DNA of 64,000 bases from Riptortus pedestris (lineage: Eukaryota > Arthropoda > Insecta > Hemiptera > Alydidae): assembly GCA_019009955.1 (NCBI GenBank), contig CM032228.1, forward strand, positions 256,891,501 through 256,955,500, read 5' to 3'. Shown piece after piece: positions 22,325 through 36,100 of this stretch. The notes below the pieces were generated by a model. That model was not told the origin of the DNA. It was given only the letters and a program-made list of their open reading frames with translations, and made no database searches. Each line of letters starts with the position of its first letter. Positions within the stretch are counted from its first letter, which is position 1. The translations under genes and the position numbers were made by a program.

Positions 22325-25263
22325 CTGAAACAAAACATTAAAAAAAAAATCATTAATAATCAAATTTATATAAAATAGCATAATAAAGATATATAATTTC
22401 ACCTTGGGATCAGGTTAGCCATGTGAATTAAGGTAAATAACTAAATAAACTTTTTAATGGTCTTGCTAAATAAAACCCTTAGTTCCACCCTGGCTAGAAA
22501 GGGTGGTAACCTGTAGATAACCCGTCTCAATTAGCCTTAGTTGCAAAAATAGGGAGTTAAAATAATGAATATCTTCATCTAATACAGGCTAGAAGGTACA
22601 TCTGCAGTTTTGGACAAGGGAACAACTGAGTTAAGTGATACAATATTTTGGAATAAAATTTCTTCCTGGCCTAATGCTAAACCTGTAATAGCAGGTTCCT
22701 CTGTTATGGTAACCATGTGCTGTGGGTGGCTTCTAGATGGCTTTCATTCTCAGCCCATTGATATATATTGTAATGGTCAAATTTATGTAAAAGTGAAAAG
22801 AGTAAGAGTGAGGGTTTACTAAAGACCAAAAACTAAAAAATGGAAATTTCTCGGTTAATAATAAAGATAGTGAAAAAATGCACAAAACAACATTTATAGA
22901 ACATTACATTTGCAATAAGATTGGTTCTATACAATATTTTAATCCAACGTGTAATGAAATTGCCATTGCATTACATAAACCCATTACAAATGACCATATA
23001 TTTTATATTGTGAGTATTCCCAGCACAGAGCACATTAAGATTATGATGTATGCACGCTTAAATGCATTGTTTTTACCTTTAAATAAGAATTATATCCAAT
23101 TTGGAGTGAAGTCAACATGTGCTCTAGCATTTTTATAGATAACGCCGATGGATTTTGATAATAACATTCAGAGCTCTTAATGTCGATACACTAAGTAATA
23201 ATATGGATGAATTTCGATAATTAATTCACGTTAAACACACTTTTTGAGCGTATTTCAATCGGCAGTTCAAAATTCACTATCGGATTAGCCCTATATAAGG
23301 ACCCCCTCGCGACGGATTAAGATCAGTCATATTCGGCATCCTCTGGAGACCCTTGTTGACGAGCGACCGCTAATCTTTCAGCTTGTTGCGGCCTGCCTAG
23401 CCTGTTCTACCTCTCACGGCTAAGTCAGCACTTCTATTAAACTGCTAAGTGTTTCAATTGTAATATAGTCTAATAAGTAGAGTTAAGCGTCCCCCATTAT
23501 ATTTTTAAAGGTGCCTCTTCTTTTGCTCTTAATAATTATTATTGATGAATGTTTTGATTATAAATAAATTTATATATATATTTGAATTTTGACTTGAGTC
23601 GATTGTTGGTGGTTCTTCCTAAATTCTTGTTAGTGGTTTGGTTGTGGGATTTTTCATATATTACAGCTTCCACTGCTTATCGCCGCAGCCAGATCGCAAC
23701 AAACGCATAATAACAGATATTAGTAGATGAGAATTTTTGAAATTCTCCCCCTCTAAACTCCCCTTGCCCCTAGTCTGATTTCAGCCCTTAACGAACTTGA
23801 TCTTTCTTTTTATATAAAACGATTGTATATCAAGTTTGGTAATGATAAGAAAAAAATTGCGACCAATAGTGCGGTAACAGGCAAATATATAGATAGATCT
23901 ATATATACATACAATTTTGAAGGGGCCTCGTTTTCGTCATCTACTAGGTAGGATCAATGGACATTTGAAGAAAATCAAGTCATGAGTACAACCTCAATAG
24001 CTGACTTTCCTTAAGGGAAATCTCTTAAAAAGGCTTGATTTTATTTTATATTTAAATATTTTGATTGTTCAAGAAAAATATACAGTTGGAACACAAATAT
24101 CACAGAGATTGGAGGCACTGAACTGGTAACATGCAGGCTACCTCCTAGGTCGTCAGTCCTTGTTCTGAGTTGACTTGCCTGCTCCTATAATGTACTCCCA
24201 GCAACCAATTTAGAGGAACAGTTCTGAAGATTTCAAAAGGTAGTATGTACCGTTGCCATTCACAGCACAGCTTGCCATTATCTCTCTTAATTTTAATTGT
24301 CTCTCTCTCTGGAATTTTGCTTTCCCCTTTCCAATGCTTTCAAAGTTTTATGTGAAGCCAAAAGCTGCAACAACATATTGGCTATCCTAGGATCAACTTT
24401 ATAGATATTTAAAGCTTTCTTTTAGTCTATCCATTCTATAAAAGGAACCGTTGCTTTTTTGAGACTCGAGCCACTATAAATGAATCTATAACTAATAACT
24501 CTTTATATCATTTACTACCAGTTTTATAGCCTAACTGTTCGGGGCAAGAAGCCCATTAGAAACAAGATGGCTATTTATTTTAGCACTATTATAGTTGCAA
24601 AAAGTTTATAGGTTACATTTAAGCGAGTAACGGGTCTCTAATCTTTTGTTTTTAAGTGACCTTCGTTTAATACCGAGCTAACATGTGATGTACGCATATA
24701 AAATACTTGGAAGTAATGGTTCTGAATTCCGTCTCAACTGTAGCGTTTCCAGTTATGTATATTGTTTACTGCTTGCAGCACATCTTCAACTGATATACTG
24801 CCATCTGCCATTTGAGGAACATAGCTCCATCCGTGAGTAATGTCCTTTATCTATCGTCCACTTCTCTGAGCCACAGCTACTTCCCACGAATTTGCCCAAT
24901 TGTCGGCATCATCACTCATATTGCAATTTATTTTGTTCTCGCTATCTTTAACCATGCTGTGCTTGTGCTGTAGTAAAAATTTTTTTCCTTTGTCGGGTTG
25001 CATATGAAGTTATTCGAGAGATCATATGGAATGGTCCTTCTAATTTTACTAATTCAGACATGGACAGATCATTTTAACACAGGTTTTAAGCCAGCACTTT
25101 CTCTCATTGGTTCAGCTTCTTGTCCCATCTTATCTATTGAAGTCATCTCATTCACAACTTCTTGCTCGCATTCATTTTCAAGTCCAATGGGTTTGTCTTA
25201 CTTCATTTTAAATTTCATGAAGTTTAAAACGCATGCACGTGGTATGCATGCACGCACGCACAC

Positions 25264-25302
<39 letters not shown>

Positions 25303-25668
25303 ACCATGACGGCTAATATTTTGAGCCCACAAGACATTTAAATTTATAAGATAATATTAAATATATATTATAATTGTTATAAATGTTTAAATATTAAATA
25401 TATTAATTATATTGTTGCACCTTAAAATATTGTTTGTATTTTATTTACCCTTATTTTTAATTGGTAAAACCAATTGGGTGTTTAATCTATTAAGAAATAG
25501 ATTATTGACAGGTTTAAACCTGTATTGAGGTGCACAAATACTGTTTGATTTGATCATTATAATACAATATTTTTTTAATAAAAATATAATCATAACATTA
25601 AAGAGTTTCAGAAAAATTAACTCAAGTAAATATAAGGATTTGTATATTCTGTTTAAATTTATTTTAAA

Positions 25669-25727
<59 letters not shown>

Positions 25728-26149
25728 TATATATATATATGTTACTGACAACCCTTAAATATTTACTGCAAACACAAACAAATGGAAATGAAATTAGAAG
25801 AGAGCATTAGAATGACTTAGAGTAAAAAGAATGCCCAATGACATTTAGGATTACGTAGAGGAAAAGCCACACGTGAGAACAAAACTAGAAGCCTAAACTC
25901 TTCATTGGGCAGAGTTTAACGAGCATGGGCACCTCACAGGCCAAGGATTTTAGATTCGAGGAGCTCATTTAAAGGGTTTCAATGTTTATTTTTTAAAAAA
26001 GCAACATTTATTATTTATTTTTTAATCAGTAAAGAATTTTGTTTATTTCATATAAACAAAACAGACCTTAAGGTCCTGCACTCACTCAAGGAGTAACACA
26101 TGGTAAACCTCAGCCTCTTATTACATATAAATTTCCATTAACAAATAAG

Positions 26150-26225
<76 letters not shown>

Positions 26226-27299
26226 GGGAGGTTTATACTCAGTAAAAACTGGAATAAAATCCATATCGGGGGAAAGTCCAACCGATATGGAGTTTGTGAT
26301 TGTGACATGTTAAGGGGAATTTAAAATTTTACGCACAATTCTGACAGTATCAAGAAGTACCGCTTGCTGTGCTTCTTTTATAATTGTTGTTGGGAGATTT
26401 AAATTCTTGGTGCCTGCTATTGTTGTTTTTGCCACGAGTCCATTTGAACTTACTATAATAGGTGTAACCATGGCAGATTTCATTTTGTATACCTCATTGA
26501 GCTCGATAGCCAATTCTTGATATTTTATTAATTTTTCGGCATATGATTTTCGAATATTCTCATCATTGGGTACTGCAATGTCAATAATATCAGCAGTCCT
26601 ATTGATCTTGTCAATAATGAGAATATCCGGTTTGTCATGATGCACAGTACGGCCAGTTATCATCGCTTCATCCCAATACATCTTTATATTATCTTTTTCC
26701 AATACTTTTTGAGGAATATAGCGATAATAAGCGACCTTCCTGGCTACCTTGCCAAACTTCTCTGCTAGAGCTTGATGGTATACTTTTGCCACGTTATTGT
26801 GCCTTTGTAAGTACTTGGACCCAGCAAGCATTTCACATCCAGCCGTAATGTGTTGAATGGACTCGTAAGCTTTGTTGCATAATCTACACTTGTCTGAAAC
26901 ATTACTGTCCTTGAGGATATGACGTACAATCTGGTGGCAATCACTTGGTCTCGGATAGCTGTAATGAAACCTTCTGTTTCTGAAAACAGCTTTCTAGACG
27001 TCACCATGCGACAGAATAAGCCAAGTCTATCTCCTAGTCATAAAAGTGACTATAATAACGAGGTAATAATAATAATTATTATTATTTATTAACATATACT
27101 TTTTGCAATTCAGGCTAATTGGGACGGATTATCTACAGGTTACCACCCTTTTCTAGCCAGGGTGGGATTTAGGATGTTATTTAATGAAATTCGTCACTAA
27201 ATAATTTCCTTTGACCAAGCAAGAATCGAACTCGCCACTCTAGGTTTACCATGTGAGATTAAGGTCAACACTTTAACTCATATGGCTAACCTGAGCCCC

Positions 27300-27368
<69 letters not shown>

Positions 27369-29217
27369 TATTTTTTTACTCCATGTATTGATAATGTAAC
27401 CAACCATCCTCCTCAAGCAACCAGAGTATTTTATATATAATTAAACATGACAAAAAGAAAAAATAAAGTTTTATTAAATAGGAAAGGGAATGCTGGAAAT
27501 GTGATGAGGAAGAAAATATGAGAATGGGTAAATAACACACATAATGACTTCGTTGGCTACAAAATTGGGTTGTTCGGAAAATAATGCAAGATTTTAGGTT
27601 TTCTTTAAAATACCCCAGCATTTAATAAACTTTTTACATTTTCTGGATTACTCATTTGTATGAATGTCAATCATTATTAATCCTCTTCCAAGAGATAATG
27701 TCTGTTTACCTCTGTAGCATTTTGCTATTTGGAAATAGTTCAGTCTTTACAAAGATGCCAAGGCGTGATTTCAGTATAATTTTATTTTGAACTCGGCCAG
27801 AACGGGCAGGCAATTTTGATTAATAAAAACAGAAATAAATAGTTTTTTTTTTATTATTATGGGGGAAGTTTATGCTAAGTAAAAACTGGAGTAAAATCCA
27901 TAACGTAGGAAAATCCAACCGATATAGAGTTGAGTTTGTGATTGTGACATGTTATGGGGAATTTAAAAATTTTCGAACAATTCTAGCAGTATCAAGAAGT
28001 ACCCCTTGCTGTGTTTCTTTTAGAATTGTTGTTGGCAGATTTAAATTCTTGGTGCCTGCTATTGTTGTTTTTAGCACGAGTCCATTTGAACTTCCTATAA
28101 TAGGCGTAACTATGGCAGATTTCAGTTTGTATACCTCTTTCAGCTCAATAGCCAATACTTGATTTTTTCGGCATGGGATTTTCGAATATTCTCATCATTG
28201 GGTACTGCAATGTCAATAATATCAGCAGTCTTATTAATCTTGTCAATAATGAGAATATTCGGTTTGTTATGATTCTCAGTGTGGCCAGTTATCATCGCTT
28301 CATCCCAATACATCTTTATATTATGTTTTTCCAATAATTTTTGAGGACTAGAGCAATAATAAGTGACCTATTATTATTATTAAAAGTGCAATTGTGCATT
28401 ATTTTCCAGACAAGCCAATAAAATGTATTATATAACACTTTGATTACCTCATCAGCACCATCGGCAACCATTGCTCTAATGGCTTTCAAAACAAGGTTTG
28501 AACCTGGAAACAGTAAAACATTGCTGATTAACATTGCAAAAGTATAACACTGGCTTAGAATGAGAACAATGAATCTAAAATTTTAAAGGAAAAATTTTCA
28601 TATAATTTTGATTAACTTCTACCCAAATATATGTAAAATACACTTCTTTTTATTTTACCTTAAGCAAGAATAAAGAGGTAATTCTGAGATACAAGATTTT
28701 CATTGTAAGCCAACGATAAGACTAAGCTACTATCACTATCAAGCAAGTTCTCCAGTAATACACAATGTTTAAGCTAAAAGTCATGAAGACTTTGAAGGAA
28801 TGAATAGATGCATATTTTTTTTGGAAATGTAAACTTTTTTTTTTATCCTTGATGCAAGTTGTAAAAATAACTCACTGAGAAATTAAAGAGAGCGTTTCTT
28901 ACTCCCCGCTCTCTCAATCCACCCCCTTTCTTGTAAGTGTTGAAAATTTTGAAATGAAACTTGTTCATAGTTATTAAGAATGAAGTTTCTTTTCGGGGTG
29001 AAGTCAACTTTTAATATTAATATTTATCAACATCCACTTTTTGCAACTATGGCTAATTGGGGCGGGTTACTACAGTCCACCCTTTTCTAGCCAGGGTGGG
29101 ACTAGAGATTTTAGCAGTTTCCCTTAAGGGAATCATCGTACTCATGACGCAAGTTTGAAAAATTCCTTCAAATGTCCATCGATCCTACCCAGGAGATGAC
29201 GAAAAAGAGGTCCGTTC

Positions 29218-29278
<61 letters not shown>

Positions 29279-32200
29279 CTGTTAACGCTCTAGCAGTCGC
29301 AATTTTTGTTTGATCGCTACCAAACTCAGAATTTAATCGTTTTATATAAAAAGGAAGATCAAGTTCGTTAATGGCTGAAATCGGACCAGTGGGAGGGGGG
29401 TTTAGAGGGGGATTTTTGAAAATTCGAAATATCTCTGTTATTATGCATCGGATCGAAAAAGTGTATAGAATCAATTTTATTGCAAATCAAATTTATTAAA
29501 AATGTTGTTCTATACATTTATTCTGTATCTTGAATATTAACCGAGATATTTGCATTTGTGTTCCGCGTGTGGTCGTCAGGAGTCGGTGATGTTCGGACTT
29601 TCCACCGAGAGCTTTGGTGGCCGTTTCCATAACTATTTGTCCCTTGTGAATAGGTTTAGAGGTTTCTTACTACTACAGTTGTTATTAGGCAGATTTCTCA
29701 ATTGTAAAACTTCACATTGAAAATCTGCTTAGTTTACGCAGCCCCTGCGTGACGGACTTTTTTATATTTAATGATGTCATTCCTAATAAATTCCAATTTG
29801 CCCAGGTAATTATCAATAAAATGAGGCCATGTTAAAAATTTTAAGTATTAACAGAGGTGAGTAATTCTTTAAGCATTAAGACTTGAATATCTAACCAGTC
29901 ATTTTGCTCAGATTTTGAAATATCTGTAATATGAGTCCTCCTCCTCAGCTGGTCGAGGCAAATCAAATTATGATAACAGGTTCTCAAAAGAAATTCAACT
30001 CTCTAACAATTATGCTCTTTATGTTGTTGTTTGCTTTCGATTTTCAAGGGAATTTGTGTGCAAGTGAAGCACAAATCGTAAACAATCACATTTTTTCAAA
30101 CTGACCTTTTATCTCCAGGAAGAAGTAGACTGGCTAACTTTGTAAATCATTATCAATATTTTACAGATAATGTGTCAGCCTACTATCTAATGTTTGTAGT
30201 CAAGCTTCATAAGGGGAAATTATGTAGTATTAACCCTTTCTAGAGTGCATATTGGTGTTACAGTTAGAACTAAATTCTAGATGTGTATGGTGGACAGGGG
30301 ACCATAAGTTACCATTTATAACATAACCATCATAAAAAAAAAAGTTTGTTGGAAGTTAAGGGGTGGGCTTCTAAAGCAGTTGTTGCTCATTGTGAGAAAG
30401 GGATTCCCGAGCAGCCCGCCTGCATTGAGGCTCTCCTGGAGCTCACCCACCCAAGCCCTTGTAATCTGCCCAAACAGGAATAAAAAAAAGGCGGAAAATG
30501 GTTTGGGGCCTTTTACCTGAAACTATCTCTCAGCAGCTATCTGTCCACTTGAGAGTACATATTCAGAAAACAAGAAGCTATTAATTTTGGACACGACAAA
30601 ATGTATTTTGATATTATATTACGTGTTTCAATAAATAGCTTGACATCCTAAAATTGTAATGAAAAGGAATACTAATAAAAAAAAAAGAAAAGTTTAATCA
30701 TATTTATTCAATTAACTGAATGGATGAAGATCAATTTGGGTTCCGATCCTGAAGAGGAACAAGAGAAGCTATTCTAGCTCTAAGAATTATTCTGGAGAGA
30801 AGGAGAAACATGATATAAAAAAACAGTCGTTGCATTTGTAGATCTAGAAAGAGCTTTTCATACAGTTAACTGGAAACTTATGTTTGACTGCATGTATAAA
30901 ATAGGAATAGATTGGAAAACAGAATGTTAATTTGGAATTTTTACAAAAATCAGAGTAAAAAAATCATTATTAATGAATACAAAAGAGAAGCTAGAATTAA
31001 GAAAGGTGTAAGACAAGGATGCCCTCTGTCAACTTATCTGTTCAATATGTTCATTGAAGAGGCGAGAATGAAAATGAAAGAAGAACCAAAGGGAAACTGA
31101 TTAAAGGTAAACCGATTCATTGCATCAGATTTGCAGATGATATTGCACTGCTGCCAAAGTGCCAAGTAGAGATGAATAGAATGCTCCACGTCCTAAAGGA
31201 TGCTCTAGATCAGTGTGAACTCAATATAAATGCCCATAAAACAAAAGCTTTGGGAGTGGAAAAGAAAGAAAGCAAAGGAAATATAAATATTAGAATTGGA
31301 ATCATTGTGCTTGAAAAAGTGAATCAGTTTTGTTAGCTAGGGGGCATCATCACTGAACACAATGATAGTGAAGAGCTGAAGTCGATAGAAGAATAGCACT
31401 TGCTAAACAAGCCTTCCAAAGAAAAAGAAGCATTCTAACTAATAAGCATGGATACCAAATAAATGTTTGCTAAGTCTTTTATATTTAATAGGTTGTAAGC
31501 AATGGAAATGTGGATCTGGCGTAGAATCACTAGAACAAGTTGGACTACAAAAATCCAGCATGGAACTTTTAAATGAGGCAAGTGAGGGCAAGTCTTTTCA
31601 AGGCCATGGAAAAAAGGAGAGTGAAACTTCTTGGACATACCATAAGGCACAACGACTTCATTAAAAATATATTTGAAGATAAGATTCTTGGGCACAGGGG
31701 AAGAGACAGGCCTAGAAAATCCTATTTTGCAGACATGAAGCATCTTATGGATTTGGGGAGTATAGTAATATGAAAAGAGGAGCCTCCGATCGAAACACAA
31801 TGGTTGCAACTACAAGGGCTAGTCTGCAGATCACAATGATGATTTAGTAAAACTACAAATTGATCAAAGAAGCTTGGTTGAAAAATAATTAAATAATCAT
31901 ACAATTGATAACAAGGTGGGGTTGAGCTACATTTTAAATTTTCATCAGCTCTCAACACATCAAATTTCCAAACATAATGGCAATTGGCATGTATACGACA
32001 ATACTGCATCAATCAAAATTGATTTGAATATTTTAGGTAATTTATATGTAAATAATTATTAGCCTTTCTGTGGTGGGAGGGGATGAATGTAGAAAGTCAA
32101 ATAGATAATGGATGCGCGCACTGGGTAAAATGTAGCTGATGACAAGACGGGAACACAGGCAAGGACGGCCAGGGGATTGGCTCCGAAGGGATTTACACTG

Positions 32201-33084
32201 CCCCTATCGGCAGGAGCCTCTTGTATCTATTTTTCTTAAGGCCATAGCATCTAGTGAGACACACAAACTACTCCAGCCTTCTTCCTCCCAAGTTTAAATT
32301 TTTTGTTCACTGGGCTCTTTGAGCAGCCCTTCCCGTATAACGGGTTAATAATGGAAACATTTTGAAATACATCAAATTAATTGAATAAAACTAACTTGAA
32401 AATAAAAATATTAAATGCAAATTTAAGTAGAAATAGGTTAAAATAGTTACCTATTTTCCTTTTCCGGTACTTTTCATCGACTGCCAACATAGCGATGTAT
32501 CCCCTTTTGACAACTTTCCTGTGCATATCTAATTTACAAACAATTGCACCAACACATGTACTCCCGTCCATTGCCTGTGGAAAAATAAACTTGTTATTCA
32601 AAATCCAATAATCATCTCATAATGAAAGTTTCTTTTTATAGAATTTTATTTAATGAATTTGTCCCTAAACTAATAGTTCCTGTTGTCAAAATGTGAATGG
32701 AATCGTCGACTCTAGGTTTATCAAGTATATTAAGACCAACTCCTTACTCCGTTGGCCAGTCTAACTGGGCCCCACCAATGTGTCCATGATCCCTTTCTTC
32801 AATTACGAATACCAGCCAACCATCCTGTCTGTCTATACTTGCATAACTAACAAATGACTAGCGTTGAAAAGCTGAAATTACATAATTTGGACACTTGTAC
32901 CATCTAGCAACTCCCCAAAATCGATTAAGCGCTTTCAGCAACTTTTCCTTATAGGAAATCAGCTATTGAGGACGTACTCATGACGCAATTTTTGAAATTT
33001 TCCTTCAAATGTCCATTGACCCTAGTAGATGACAAAAATGAGGTCCGTTCAAAACTGTGGGTATATATGTGTGTGTGTGTGTAT

Positions 33085-33142
<58 letters not shown>

Positions 33143-36100
33143 CTGTTACCACTCTAGCAGTCGCAATTTCTGTTTGATTGTTACCAAACTCGATATTTAG
33201 TCGTTTTGTGCAAAAAGAAAGATCATGGCTGAAATCGGATCAGAGGGGGGAGGGGGGTTTAAAGGAGGAGAATTTTGAAAATTCGAAATATCTCAGTTAC
33301 TATAAGTCAGATCGAAAAAGTGTATAGAATGAATCATATTGCAAATTAAATTTGCTGTAAATATTATTACATACATTAATTTTATATCTTGTATATTAAC
33401 CAAGATATTTGCATTTTTCTGTTTTCAGCCTTCAGTAACACTTCTACTCGTGTTACATAAACAATACTCTGTTATATAATAAACCACATTATTCGAAGCT
33501 TAAATGCCAAATATTGTTTTACAGAGACCTTTAATATACAAGATAGATGCAAATATGTTCTTGTGCCCACCCCCCTTAAATTCTTGGACTACTAAAATTT
33601 GATTGTTTGAGAAGAAAATTAGGGTCTTTTTTACTTAACACATGCCAGTTAATTTTCTAAGTAAAAGGCGATCACGATAACATATCATTTGATATTAGAT
33701 ACGCCTACTACCATGTGATCATTTATCTTCAGTATACTTTCAGGTTAAAAGTTTAGGGAGTGTTTATTTTTTATTAAGAATCTTTTAAAACTTAATAAGT
33801 TGATCTATTCCGAAGAAAAAGCTTTTCAATATTTACAGAAGTATGGAGTACTTCACAGAATGAAAATTTTGTTGACCCAAAAACAGGTGCACACACTCAA
33901 AGAATTGAGTCGCTATGGGCTAGTATAAAAAGAAGAAACAAAAACGAATGTGGAACTAGAAGAACTTTGTTTGGTTCATATCTTTGTGAATTTATATATA
34001 GGAGAAGATATGAAAATAGGGACATTTTTGAATGTATATTGGAATCAATGAGAAACTATTGGCCTCCACAATGAAAAATGTTATTAATTTCATTTATGGT
34101 TATATTCATGTTTACTAGAAACCTTGGTTATATTTAAATAAACAATTGTTAACAAAAAATCTTCACTGTTATTGATATAATAATGAGTTAAATCACTTGC
34201 ATGTGTTAAGTAAAAAAGACCCGAAAATTATTCTGATTCATTATAAATTACAGTACTAGGTATAGTACATAATTTTCAATAAAATTAATATGTTATATTC
34301 TGATATGCTTCAGTTATTTTCTTTCCGGTGAGCCGTTGGCTGTCCTGAGGGGAAAAGATTTCTTCTTTCCGTTTGTATTTAATCACTTAATATTCACATT
34401 GGTATTGTGTTAGCAGTATGTAGGTTGATCTATTATTAATCTTCACGAGAGAAATCTGCTTAGTGTACGCAGCCCTTGCTTGATGGAGTTTTCTCTTTAT
34501 CTACTCTACACAAAGTCAATGATAAAAGTCTTTCATTCACAGGACTCACAGAAGAGACAATTATCTTAATTAACTGTTATTTAAGAAAGGTTAAAATTAA
34601 TAATAGACAAAATAAGTCTCTTAGGAGGAGAATGTTATTCAATAAGACAGATCGAGAAATATAATATGAAATTCGAAATAATGTATTATTATAAAGGTAA
34701 TGTCACGAAACCTAAGCAGATTTTCAACATGATGGTCATATTATGTAATCCCCATTTCCCCCAATGGCAGGACTTGAAATACACACTGTAAATGAGTTGT
34801 TCAGCTGCTTCATATGAGAATCGCATTAGTAGGAGCAGGAATTTACAGAAAACTAAACAAAATGCAAATATCTTGATTAATAACTAAGTTAGAGAACAAA
34901 TGTGTATAGTATAACAATTGCAGAAATTCAATTTCTTATAGTATTTGTTATGTAATATTTCTCAATCGGACTCATAACTACAAAGATATCTCGAATTTTT
35001 TATTTTCTCTCCTCTCTAAACCCTCCCTTCTTCTCTAATGAAAACAATACATCATATTCAAAGTTGATCTTCCTTTTTTATTTTAGTTTGGTTATGATCA
35101 AACAATAATTACGACCACTTAGAAATAGAAATTTTCTAAAAACTGCATCGTGTACATAAAATCAATTCTTGCTTCCCTTCAGGGAAATCTGCTAAAAGCA
35201 AAGGTCCATTAATAATAGCTTTAAAATAGTCATAGCAAAATTAATTTTATCACAAGGAAGATGTAGTTGTGGTTCGATTTAAAAGGTAACAATAGTTTTC
35301 TACTGGGTGTTCTTAATGAATGCCTAGCAACAAAGAATAGGCCAGAAGTTATTATTCTGGACAAAACTACAAAAATGAAGCCAATCATAGACATTCGATC
35401 CAAAATAATATTGTTAGAAATGAAAAAGAAATTGAGCCAACTCCATTAAAGATTAGTAAATTCAATAGTTAGTTGCTCCCACTACTTTGTAAAAGGATCG
35501 GAGGACTTAAGTTTTACCTCTAGACCACTGCGTCAATGTAAAAAACATTGTTATCAACAGAAACCTATACACATATATTTACTTCAACTTGTCAAACTAA
35601 TTATTGGTCTGAACATAAAAGGAAGACTTCCCATAGTAAAGGGACCTACTTCAAGAAAATCAGACTAATTTTTTGCCCAAATGATGTCTCATTAGGAGCT
35701 CTGTAATAACTGAGTTATAAAGGTAATGACTACATCATGATTTAGAAACTCGGCCAATATCATTTTCACAGTAAATCTAATAGTAATTAAGATATTGACA
35801 AATAAAAGTTTTGCCTATGAGCTAAAACTTGATTCCTTGTCAGTAAATTTGTTTGGTTTATGGGCTATGTTGGATAGTTTTCTAAAAAAAAAAATAAGCA
35901 TACAATTTCATTGAAATCTTTCAATGAATCAAAAATCTATTTTAAATAAACCCTTTCCGCTAAATATTTTAATATAATTTTATTCAATTAGCATTTAATA
36001 TTGCGAGAATCAATTTATGAACATAATAGTATTGCACAACATAACAATTAATATTTTCATTCAAGTTGGACTGATCTAACAGCAGAAAATAATTTAACAG

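Larger units (their letters stand above)
32935..34495 (+). repeat. Family A long-subfamily copy carrying a Merlin element
   Basis: From TTTTCCTTATAGGAAATCAG through (TA)n at 33088-33139, GGTTTAAAGGAGGAGAATTT, TTCAGCCTTCAGTAACACTT and AAACCACATTATTCGAAGCT, then the Merlin insertion, then CCGGTGAGCCGTTGGCTGTC, AGAAATCTGCTTAGTGTACG and GCAGCCCTTGC. The whole copy is in NAA30 intron 1. Confidence 0.8.

Noticed and set aside
22950..23701. A complete LTR retrotransposon
   Set aside because: No second LTR, internal gag/pol, primer-binding site or polypurine tract adjoins it; the flanks rejoin as an empty site.
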